Shown here: positions 7,693-15,043 of the stretch, in pieces | How the letters are laid out: the number at the start of each line of letters is the position of its first letter | Position numbering within the stretch: the first letter of the stretch is position 1 | Assembly: GCF_035609205.1 (NCBI RefSeq) | Contig: NZ_CP141189.1 | Coordinates: 1-64,000 of the forward strand | Direction of reading: 5' to 3' | DNA length: 64,000 nt | Source: Hymenobacter sp. GOD-10R | GTDB lineage: Bacteria; Bacteroidota; Bacteroidia; Cytophagales; Hymenobacteraceae | Notes under the pieces: model-generated | What the model saw: only the letters and a program-made list of their open reading frames with translations | Databases searched by the model: none | What the model was told of the DNA's origin: nothing | Made by a program: the position numbers and the translations under genes

Positions 7693-7824
7693 CTACGGCA
7701 TCACATCGCAGGCCTTAAGTAGCAAAATGGCGGCACCCATGACAACGGCCATGCCAAGCCGGCCGAGCATCTTTTCTACAAAGCTAGGTTCGTTGTTGTA
7801 CATGCCTACCGTAATGCAAGCCAT
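7693..7824 (-). CDS. 43-residue membrane miniprotein
   Basis: An ATG at 7824 (or an internal one seven codons on) gives 43 residues ending at TAG 7693. The C-terminal half (GRLGMAVVMGAAILLLKAC) is one hydrophobic helix. It lies 64 bp upstream of the 218-residue gene on the same strand and resembles the other miniproteins nearby in layout. Confidence 0.4.
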   Translation of the reverse strand: MACITVGMYNNEPSFVEKMLGRLGMAVVMGAAILLLKACDVMP

Positions 7825-8109
7825 GTGCCTAGCTTTGCTAGATGGCAAGTATTAACAGAGTCGAACTGACTACTACTTCTATCTATGTCTTTATCTCGGA
7901 TGGCAGCTTCTGGCCGTGCCTGCTGACTGCTCAGCCTGCTGTGTTCCTCTACCACGCCACACCAGCCCAGCGGGCGAACTGGCAGCTAGCCGAGCGCGAC
8001 ACGGCGGTTGAGTATTGAGCAGATGGGGAAAGCGTAACTCATCAATAGGTTGATATATTATGCACATTGTCAAGCATGACAGATCAATCAAATTATATTA
8101 TCGACCACC

Positions 8110-8841
8110 ATGGAGTTGATTAAATACTGTAAGGAAGAACATAATCCGTTGCTGCTGGGAACAACATTGCAGCTTGGGACAGGGAAATATTATAGAAATA
8201 TGGATCCCTCATTCGGTATCGCTGATCCTGAAGAGGGATTTGTTAATTACAGGAATGATGAATTAGGTATTGATGCTTTTGGAAATGTAGGGCAAAATTG
8301 TTATATGTTTTGTGTGTCTACTACAAATATGACACAAGAAGAAGCGCGTGAGCGATTAAATTCTGAATACAACTCTCGATATTATATTCAGGATAGTTTT
8401 CATTTGGCAGTGGTATTAAGCTACGCTATTAAGGATCAATTAACATTAGATGATATTGATCCAGAATCTATGCGTGGACTAACTGCAGATGATCTTAAAG
8501 ATGTTATGGTTGCTTGTTTCAGGGATAAAGTGTCTTACCGAGATGATCCATATGAACTTGAAACAGCTAAAGTGCAGGCTCCTGAATTTACTCTTGGAGA
8601 TACAATGTTTTCTTTTTGGTCTTATTTAAGAGCTAATTTTACCAAACGAAAGAAGTACGCTCATGATACCGAATATCGGTTTTACTTTGTTATTGTTCAT
8701 CGCTCAAATATGATTTTATCCGTCAAAGAAGATTCAAAGCGTGTTACATTCTCGAAGAGAGAAATTGAAAAAGCTTTGAGTAAAAATAGAAGGGATACTG
8801 CTGGTATTGAAAATAAATGGGGATACACTAGAAGAACATAA
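8110..8841 (+). CDS. AT-rich orphan gene with ADPEEG motif (DUF2971-like?)
   Basis: The 243-residue protein opens with KYCKEEHNPLLLGTTLQLGTGKYYR (residues 5-29, in pieces), then FGIADPEEG. This order, a short start, a 'tyrosine-arginine' strand and an ADPxEG motif, resembles a loosely defined family near DUF2971, but I am not certain. No signal peptide or membrane helix is present. Base composition is much more AT-rich than its neighbours, like the module at 616-2015, which suggests separate acquisition. A role in phage defence is only a guess. Confidence 0.6.
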   Translation: MELIKYCKEEHNPLLLGTTLQLGTGKYYRNMDPSFGIADPEEGFVNYRNDELGIDAFGNVGQNCYMFCVSTTNMTQEEARERLNSEYNSRYYIQDSFHLAVVLSYAIKDQLTLDDIDPESMRGLTADDLKDVMVACFRDKVSYRDDPYELETAKVQAPEFTLGDTMFSFWSYLRANFTKRKKYAHDTEYRFYFVIVHRSNMILSVKEDSKRVTFSKREIEKALSKNRRDTAGIENKWGYTRRT

Positions 8842-8956
8842 AACCAAAACTTAGCCCTCGCGGGCTGAACTTATCCGCTACAATAGCTTGGGTTTATATT
8901 GTTTGAATAATACAATTATATAAAAAAAAGGTCTAATTTGACAGTACGAGAAATTG

Positions 8957-9061
8957 ACTCTAAGCTGCGATTACCAAGAGCATAGCGCCAAGGATCAGAA
9001 TCCCCTACCTCTTTCGTCTCTAACTTGACGCCAAGTAAACCCCACTCTAAGCTGCGATTAC
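8957..9061. repeat. Pair of 18-bp direct repeats
   Basis: ACTCTAAGCTGCGATTAC occurs exactly at 8957-8974 and 9044-9061, 87 bp apart, in the gap between the AT-rich orphan gene and the end of the tra operon. The pair could mark a past duplication or an attachment-type site. Confidence 0.55.
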
Positions 9062-9073
9062 TGAAAAACCAGA

Positions 9074-9102
9074 AAGGGTATAGCGATCCGCTATACCCTT
9101 TT
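9074..9102 (-). terminator. Terminator at the end of the tra operon
   Basis: A 12- to 13-bp perfect stem (AAAGGGTATAGCG with CGCTATACCCTTT) encloses 3 bases. On the minus strand it lies ~20 bp after the traN stop and should end the transfer transcript; the A and T runs at both ends may let it work in both directions. Confidence 0.8.
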
Positions 9103-9122
9103 CATAGCTAGCCATGCGAGAA

Positions 9123-10016
9123 CTAGCGTGCTGCTACTGTTGTCGGCGGTACACTGAGCATGCGCGCCTTCAGAATATCTTGGTTGGTAATCTTGAGCGA
9201 GAGGTGACGCCCACCGCCCTTTTCGAACATCTCCACCACAAGCACCTTGTCATCAGGTATGGTGAACTTAGGGTACACGTACACCCGCTCTAGCAAGGTG
9301 TTACCCGCAATGGCGTTATGGCTGCTGTTGTACACGTAGCGCGGGGCAACTTCGGACTCTTGTACCGCCGTGCGCTTCACCGTCTTCTTGTCGCGCACAT
9401 AGAATTTCAATAAGTCGATATCGTAGCCGATGTTCGACTTATTGAACATGTACATCTGAAAGTAAAACAAATCATCTGCGGTATACAGGCCGTGCAGCCC
9501 GAGGGTAACATCATCCTTGCGCACATCATGCCGGCGCACCGTGCGTTTTTTGGCAGACACATCAGCCGCGGTGGCTTCCATCGTGTTCTTGGTCTTCGCT
9601 GCTTTGCTGGCCTGTACGAGCGGGGCACCGCCACCGGTTATCGTGTTAGCAAAGTTGACGTTGATGATCTTTGGGTCACGCTCAAAGTCTACCAGGAAGG
9701 AATACAGCTTGCCATCAGCTGTGAGCACGGTCATGTTCGTTTGAACGAAGCTGGAGGCATTTGCTTTGACCTTTACAATGTTCTCCGCGCCCTGCGCCTT
9801 ATCGGCAATGATGCTGCCACTACCTAGATCTACGTAGGTCACGGCGCTGGGGAAAATCAAGTGGGTTGTCTTTTGAAAGCCAACGCCCAGGTGATAACTG
9901 GAGATGAGGTTTTGCGAGTCGATGGTGAGGAACGGTAAGGCTTTCTGCTGGGCCATGGCCGAGAAGGAAAGGCCTAGGCTAGCGAGCGAGGCGAATACAA
10001 ATTGGCGTGTTTTCAT
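9123..10016 (-). CDS. traN: Conjugative transfer protein TraN (VirB9-like)
   Basis: The 297-residue protein has a signal peptide (residues 1-22, MKTRQFVFASLASLGLSFSA) and then a DUF4138-type periplasmic region (ISSYHLGVGFQKTTHLIFP). TraN is the outer-membrane-side partner of TraM in the Bacteroidetes type IV secretion channel, analogous to VirB9. It is the last gene of the minus-strand tra operon and its start overlaps the traM stop by one base. A terminator follows. Confidence 0.92.
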   Translation of the reverse strand: MKTRQFVFASLASLGLSFSAMAQQKALPFLTIDSQNLISSYHLGVGFQKTTHLIFPSAVTYVDLGSGSIIADKAQGAENIVKVKANASSFVQTNMTVLTADGKLYSFLVDFERDPKIINVNFANTITGGGAPLVQASKAAKTKNTMEATAADVSAKKRTVRRHDVRKDDVTLGLHGLYTADDLFYFQMYMFNKSNIGYDIDLLKFYVRDKKTVKRTAVQESEVAPRYVYNSSHNAIAGNTLLERVYVYPKFTIPDDKVLVVEMFEKGGGRHLSLKITNQDILKARMLSVPPTTVAAR

Positions 10017-11284
10017 TATTGGAGCAGTAGTTTATAGTTGGCTTTTAGATTGATTTTGACCAGCTTGATCTTGTTGCCAGCGATGGCCTTACCAGTCTGA
10101 ATAGCGATGCCAGCAGCTTGCGCTCCTAGGCTCGGCGACATGGTGAGCAGGTCGGCGCTGCTGGCGCCACTGGCCATACCCTGCTTAGCAGCGTCCCGAT
10201 CTACAGAGCCGGGAATGTTAAGGCCTTCCCCACCGTCCAGATCGTAGGCGGATAGGCTGACGGGCACAATGCTGTTCTCGTACTGAACTGACTTAACGGT
10301 AATGGTAAGCCGTTGCCCACTCAGACCACACACGCCATACACGAAGGTGTTAGCCGGGATCACGCGTCCCTCGAGTTGTACATCAGCGAGTAGACGCAGC
10401 TTTACCGTTTGCCCCTGCACGACCACCTGATCAGAGTGGACCACGGCAGGCACCGCATTCACGGCCGCAGCAGAACGGGAAGTGCCACCTAGGCCATGGA
10501 AGCTATTGGCTTGCCGTGAAGCTGTAGGCTTGGCTTGTAGGCTATTCACCACGGAGGTCGGCTCGGCTGCAACCACTGACGGTGCAGGCTTGCTTGATTT
10601 AGCAGAGACTGACGCAACCGCCGACGCCGCCGACGCCGCCGACGCCGCTGGTGCCGCTGGTGCCGCTGGTGCCGCTGGTGGCGTCTTATCTAAGTCTTGC
10701 AGCCGCTTCTCGTACTGCTGGCGCAATTGATCCAACTCGCGTAAGCTCTGATCCATTTGCTCATCTTTCACCGAACCACTCCCATAGCTAGCGCTAGTGG
10801 ATCCACTACCGGAAGAATAGGAATGAGTAGGTTCCGGAGCGTAGAGCTGCTGCTGCGTGCGCTGCATACGGCTCTGCATAGCCGCTACGTTCGGATCAGT
10901 GTTAGGGTCGTAGCGCTGCGAAGACTGCCCCGGCTGCACAGCATAATTCAGACCTGCGGCCTGGCTAGCGGCAGAATCATTCGAGGGGGCCGCCGCCGCC
11001 CCGCTAACAGGAGGCGCGAAGGCCAGCCCGTTCCGGTGGGTGCTATCCTGCGGCGCGGCGTAGGCATCCAACTTGTTTTCAAATAGCGAAGTCTTGCCAG
11101 CTGAAGGAAGCGAGGTGTTGATGCCAGAAGAGGCAATCCCAGCCCCCGCCTCGGCCTCGGGCACCCCTTTACCGCCGCCACCCAGAACAAAAAGGATAGT
11201 CAGGAAAACAACCGAAGGGAGCGGAATGAACAGCAGTAGCCGCCGCTTCTTAATGAACTCTTGCGTGTGCTTGGGTGCGCTCAT
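10016..11284 (-). CDS. traM: Conjugative transfer protein TraM (VirB10-like)
   Basis: The protein has 422 residues. A membrane anchor lies near residues 14-33 (LLLFIPLPSVVFLTILFVLG) after a cytoplasmic basic N-terminus. A long Pro/Ala/Ser linker with a coiled coil (~175-200) spans the periplasm, and the C-terminal ~140 residues (VKLRLLADVQLEGRVIPANT) form the conserved TraM domain. It should bridge the inner and outer membranes like VirB10. A run of 9-nt tandem repeats lies inside the linker. It follows traK and overlaps traN by one base. Confidence 0.93.
   Translation of the reverse strand: MSAPKHTQEFIKKRRLLLFIPLPSVVFLTILFVLGGGGKGVPEAEAGAGIASSGINTSLPSAGKTSLFENKLDAYAAPQDSTHRNGLAFAPPVSGAAAAPSNDSAASQAAGLNYAVQPGQSSQRYDPNTDPNVAAMQSRMQRTQQQLYAPEPTHSYSSGSGSTSASYGSGSVKDEQMDQSLRELDQLRQQYEKRLQDLDKTPPAAPAAPAAPAASAASAASAVASVSAKSSKPAPSVVAAEPTSVVNSLQAKPTASRQANSFHGLGGTSRSAAAVNAVPAVVHSDQVVVQGQTVKLRLLADVQLEGRVIPANTFVYGVCGLSGQRLTITVKSVQYENSIVPVSLSAYDLDGGEGLNIPGSVDRDAAKQGMASGASSADLLTMSPSLGAQAAGIAIQTGKAIAGNKIKLVKINLKANYKLLLQ
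10621..10680 (-). repeat. 9-nt tandem repeats within the traM linker
   Basis: Plus-strand units CCGACGCCG (three copies) and CTGGTGCCG (nearly four copies) run without a break. They encode repeated Ala-Ala-Pro and Ala-Ala-Ser triplets and keep the reading frame, so copy number could vary without breaking TraM. Confidence 0.75.
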
Positions 11285-11328
11285 TGGAGTAAGGATAAAG
11301 CTTGGTGACGAGAGGCCAGGGCAGCTGT

Positions 11329-11949
11329 TCAGCGCCGCTGTTCAGTAGACAAGTCTTGGTTTTGGATCACTCGCCACCGCTCTATCAAAAAGCCGTGCGG
11401 GTTGTTGGCCGAACGCGACACGTCGCGCAGGTAGCACTCGGATACTAGGTCGCGGGTCGTTACCGTAGTTGCGCGAATGATCTGCTCATGCGCGTAGCAC
11501 TTGGCATAGTAAGCGTCCCCGTTGGGCTGAATGGCCACGCTATCAACTTGAATATGCTGGCTGATATTCGCCTGAATCAAGTCATTGTAGTACCCACTTT
11601 CTTTTAGGTTTTCATACTCCCGGCGCGCGCTGGCATCGGCCAAATACAGGGATTGGCTGACGTTGTACTCAATGGCTTTCGCGTCTGGGTCCAAGGTGAA
11701 GAAGAACTCATGAAACCGCTTCACATGATCCTGCGCCTCGACCGGTCGGTTCTCCTTTACGTTGTGGGCACTAGCGGTCATGAGCTGCCCATTATTTAGC
11801 AGGTAGATATTATCTAGGGCAAGCTTCACGCTCTTATGCCCCGAGTAGATGGCGTAGATGGTGATAGCCAGGCAGAACAGGGCCAGCGTGAAGAACATGG
11901 TTCTGCTTTGCTGGTGAGCAGAGTCGATATTTTTGAGAGATCGGAACAT
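11329..11949 (-). CDS. traK: Conjugative transfer protein TraK (VirB8-like)
   Basis: The 206-residue protein has a short cytoplasmic start (MFRSLKNIDSAHQQSR), a membrane helix near residues 18-37 and a periplasmic NTF2-like domain with the motif RFHEFFFTLDPD. This is the typical TraK layout of Bacteroidetes conjugative elements, where it serves as the VirB8-type assembly factor. It lies 21 bp after traJ and 44 bp before traM in the operon. Confidence 0.92.
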   Translation of the reverse strand: MFRSLKNIDSAHQQSRTMFFTLALFCLAITIYAIYSGHKSVKLALDNIYLLNNGQLMTASAHNVKENRPVEAQDHVKRFHEFFFTLDPDAKAIEYNVSQSLYLADASARREYENLKESGYYNDLIQANISQHIQVDSVAIQPNGDAYYAKCYAHEQIIRATTVTTRDLVSECYLRDVSRSANNPHGFLIERWRVIQNQDLSTEQRR

Positions 11950-11970
11950 CGTTATAGGTTCTTAGGTGGA

Positions 11971-13065
11971 TTAGGCAGCCGTGTTCTTGAAGCCTGTTTG
12001 ATTGCCCACGCTACCAGGCACCGTGTTGTTTTTGATGTCGGAAAGCATCGCTCCCGCCGTGTTCACGCCGCGCCCTATGGCCTGCCCACCAACAGCACCA
12101 GCTGCACTCGCCGCCCCACTGGCAGCGGCTCCACCTTGGACCGTGGCAAAGCGCAGGATATTGCTCATGCCACTGGCGGCCACAATCCAGTTCGCCACGG
12201 AAGGCACGGTGAAGTAGCCTGCAATGGCAATCACCAGGAAGATCATGTAGCCCATATCAGCGGCCTCCAAATCACCATTGGTGCGAATCTGTTGAATGTC
12301 CAGGTTGAGCATCATCACTTGAATCTTGGCGATGATAGCCCCGAAGATGTTGGCCACTGGCAGCCACAGAAACACATTGATATAGCGGGCTATCCAATTG
12401 GTCAGCGTCGCCTCGAAACCAGGCCAGATGGCAAACCCAAAGCTGATCGGGCCAATGATCGAGAGGATGATTAAAAAGAAGGTGCGGATCGTATTGATCA
12501 CCAGCGCAGCCGAGTTATGGGCCAGCTCCAACACATTGCGAATCCACTCTCGAAAGTTCTTCTGCACATCATAGCTCATGCGGTTGAAGTACAGGGCCGC
12601 TTTTCCACCGAAGTCGAGAGCGTCCTTCGTCTCCAACTCTTTTTCAAAGGCGTCATCTGATTCATAGGGCGCATTCTCCGGGCGTGCGGCAAGTAGTTCA
12701 GCCTTACGCTCCTGCAATTGAATGATGTTCTGATTCTGCACCCGCACGATAGAGTTTGTGGCCGAAGAGACGCCCCCAAGGACGGTGTTCAAAACAGCGA
12801 GCATGGAGGGAAAAAACATAATCACGATACCGATGCCGAACGGCCGCATCAAGGGCCAAAAGTCAATAGGCTCCGCTGTAGCTAGGTTGCGCCAAATCTT
12901 GCTGCCGATGAACACCAGTGCGCCTAGACCACCTAGGGCCCGCCCAACGTTGACTAGATCTGCGCACAGCGGCAGCATTTCATCATAGAGATTGTCGAGT
13001 AGCTGTTGCAGCGACTCGACCGGAATCGATACCTGAAGCAGTAAGGAGAAAAGGGAGAGTAGCAT
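11971..13065 (-). CDS. traJ: Conjugative transfer protein TraJ (VirB6-like)
   Basis: The protein has 364 residues. Several membrane helices lie at ~45-65, 75-100, 190-215, 220-245 and 265-300, and the region between ~105 and 175 is hydrophilic and periplasmic or cytoplasmic. The sequence IGPISFGFAIWPGFE and a Gly/Ala-rich tail are typical of TraJ. It forms the inner-membrane part of the type IV channel. It lies directly after the gene at 13071, with a 5-bp gap. Confidence 0.92.
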   Translation of the reverse strand: MLLSLFSLLLQVSIPVESLQQLLDNLYDEMLPLCADLVNVGRALGGLGALVFIGSKIWRNLATAEPIDFWPLMRPFGIGIVIMFFPSMLAVLNTVLGGVSSATNSIVRVQNQNIIQLQERKAELLAARPENAPYESDDAFEKELETKDALDFGGKAALYFNRMSYDVQKNFREWIRNVLELAHNSAALVINTIRTFFLIILSIIGPISFGFAIWPGFEATLTNWIARYINVFLWLPVANIFGAIIAKIQVMMLNLDIQQIRTNGDLEAADMGYMIFLVIAIAGYFTVPSVANWIVAASGMSNILRFATVQGGAAASGAASAAGAVGGQAIGRGVNTAGAMLSDIKNNTVPGSVGNQTGFKNTAA

Positions 13066-13070
13066 AGGTG

Positions 13071-13721
13071 TTACTTGGATAGTCCGTAGAGTTGTTTGAG
13101 AATCTGATGATCTTTCGCAGCCTTGGTTTGCGCCGAGGCAATGGCTTGGTTGCGCCGGGTGAAGTAGGAAACGAGCTCGTATTGGTGCACCACCTTATCG
13201 GAGAGCTTGTTGATGAATTTTAGGCGCTGGGCGTCCGTCATCTTGGCCGCGTTCGGGGTGATGATGGTGGTCAGGTCATCGAGCAGGCCGACGTTTTCCG
13301 AGAGCAGCACCGTGTAGCCCTTAATCATCCCCTGGATCTGGGCGGGTGTCAGGTATGTATTGCTCCGCAACTGCGTCATGTTCTGCGTGTAGAGGGCTAG
13401 CGTGCGATCCTGATAAGTCCAAATCGTTTTCACACGCTGGTAATCCTTCACCACCGAGTTGATCTTGAGCAGACTCGAGTACCACTCTTCGTGCATGGCG
13501 GCCGTCTGATCCGTGAGCTTCTTAATGACGGCCTGGGTGTTGGTGCCCTTCTTGACAATAGTATTACCTAAAGCACGAAGGGTCGTCAGGAAACCTTGGT
13601 GGGTAGCTTGCTTAGTAGCTTGCTTTTCAGCAATCGGCATCCACACCACTACCTGAGCATTGGCAGAGCGAGCAAGGAGCATCAGGCCACTTATAGCCAG
13701 CAGAAATAGAGCCTTTTTCAT
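13071..13721 (-). CDS. Exported TraI/VirB5-like protein, copy 1
   Basis: The 216-residue protein has a signal peptide (MKKALFLLAISGLMLLARSANA) and a mostly helical periplasmic body. It is clearly related to the next gene upstream: both share KMTDA(Q/E)R, DKV.HQY.LV.YFTRRN and the C-terminal QLYGL.K. The place in the operon, after traG and before traJ, is that of traI (DUF4141) in CTnDOT-type elements, so a VirB5-like pilus or channel role is likely. Four base pairs separate it from its paralogue. Confidence 0.8.
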   Translation of the reverse strand: MKKALFLLAISGLMLLARSANAQVVVWMPIAEKQATKQATHQGFLTTLRALGNTIVKKGTNTQAVIKKLTDQTAAMHEEWYSSLLKINSVVKDYQRVKTIWTYQDRTLALYTQNMTQLRSNTYLTPAQIQGMIKGYTVLLSENVGLLDDLTTIITPNAAKMTDAQRLKFINKLSDKVVHQYELVSYFTRRNQAIASAQTKAAKDHQILKQLYGLSK

Positions 13722-13724
13722 GCG

Positions 13725-14378
13725 CTATTTGGCTAGGCCGTAGAGCTGCTTGATGGTAGCCAAGTCTTTTGCTGCCTGATTTTGGCGAAACGACATGGCC
13801 ATGTTGCGGCGCGTGAAGTAGTTCACCAAATCATACTGATGCGTCACCTTGTCATCAAGAGCATCAATCAACTCCATCCTTTCGGCATCCGTCATCTTTG
13901 ACTTTAGCGGTGAGACAATGGCAGTCAAATCGTCCAGGTAAGAGGCTGACTCCTGAATCAACACCGTATAGCCGCGCACCATGCCTGCCACCTGCTCGGG
14001 GGAAAGGTTGGGATCCTGCTTGAACTTGCCGATGTAGTTGGAGTAGATGGTAATGATGGCCGTTTGGCGCTCGAAGATGTGGCGCACCCTACGGTACTGC
14101 TTGATGGTATTGCTCACCTGCATCAGCCCATCGTACCAGCTCTTGGCCAGCAGCATGTTCTTCTCGGTAAAGCCTTTGGTTAACACCTGCTCGACCACGC
14201 CAGCATTCACGAGGGTGTTGGCTTTCGTGCTCAGCGCTTTCAGCGTGGCTTGTAAACCCGTCTGAATGAAGTTGGTACCTTCCAAAATTGGCGCGGAAAC
14301 CACTGCCTGTGCGTGTGCGGAAGGCCTACCCAAAAGGCAAAGCGCTGCCACACACAGGTAAAACCGTGTTTTTTTCAT
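13725..14378 (-). CDS. Exported TraI/VirB5-like protein, copy 2
   Basis: The 217-residue protein has a signal peptide ending at SAHA, a helical body, and the same C-terminal block as copy 1 (MTDAERMELIDALDDKV, then YFTRRN and KQLYGLAK). The two are tandem duplicates. It probably adopts the same fold and may form a hetero-oligomer with copy 1 in the channel or pilus. Confidence 0.8.
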   Translation of the reverse strand: MKKTRFYLCVAALCLLGRPSAHAQAVVSAPILEGTNFIQTGLQATLKALSTKANTLVNAGVVEQVLTKGFTEKNMLLAKSWYDGLMQVSNTIKQYRRVRHIFERQTAIITIYSNYIGKFKQDPNLSPEQVAGMVRGYTVLIQESASYLDDLTAIVSPLKSKMTDAERMELIDALDDKVTHQYDLVNYFTRRNMAMSFRQNQAAKDLATIKQLYGLAK

Positions 14379-14413
14379 GACCTAGATGTGATTAGTAAAT
14401 GGGTGCGGTCGGC

Positions 14414-14980
14414 CTATTCGTGGCCCCACACTTCGCGATTGTACTTCTGGTGTTTGAGCTTTTGCTCCTTTTGAGCAATTGCCGCCGCGGTACGTTTGCC
14501 GTAGTACTTCACTAAGGCCAACTGGTGGGTTTCTTTCTCGGCCAAGTCCGAGACATACTTCAGTTGCTCAGCTTCGCTCATGCTCGTCTTGCTAGTGGCC
14601 AGCGCCGACAGCTCTTGCACATTGGCCGCACTTTCGTCGACTAGCTTCTTGTACATCGAACGAACGCCCTGCGCTTGCTCCACCGTTACGATGTTGTTGC
14701 TGGTTAGCTTCGGCTCCTGCGTCTTAGCTTCTTGCAGAATTTCAGCGTGTGCCTGGTAGATGCTTTCCGTCTTGGGGTTGAGCTTGATCAAGTTGGGCAC
14801 ATCACTCTGATACCAATTGTGTACCGTCGTAAGGTAGTTCGTATTCGTGGTGCCGAGTAGCTGCTTTACAGAAGCAGTAACCCTGGCTTCTGTATCGGAC
14901 GCGAGCTTCTTCGAGGCGGCATCTTCCCCGCAAGAGCCCAGTAATAAACTAACGAGTAAGAATAAGGAGGTCGTTTTCAT
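14414..14980 (-). CDS. Lipoprotein related to the TraI-like pair
   Basis: The ATG at 14980 gives 188 residues and places a signal with lipobox LLLGSC right at the N-terminus, which is why I prefer it to the ORF start at 15010. The mature part is helical and contains SMSEAEQLKYVSDLAEKETHQLALVKYYGKR (residues ~135-165, in pieces), clearly homologous to the MTDA/HQY/YFTRRN block of copies 1 and 2. It therefore seems to be a third, lipid-anchored paralogue of the family. Confidence 0.75.
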   Translation of the reverse strand: MKTTSLFLLVSLLLGSCGEDAASKKLASDTEARVTASVKQLLGTTNTNYLTTVHNWYQSDVPNLIKLNPKTESIYQAHAEILQEAKTQEPKLTSNNIVTVEQAQGVRSMYKKLVDESAANVQELSALATSKTSMSEAEQLKYVSDLAEKETHQLALVKYYGKRTAAAIAQKEQKLKHQKYNREVWGHE

Positions 14981-15043
14981 AATCGGTGGGTGGTATGGTA
15001 GCAGCCTCAAGTTAGCTAGTGCGGGGTTTCTTTTCCCTATGGT

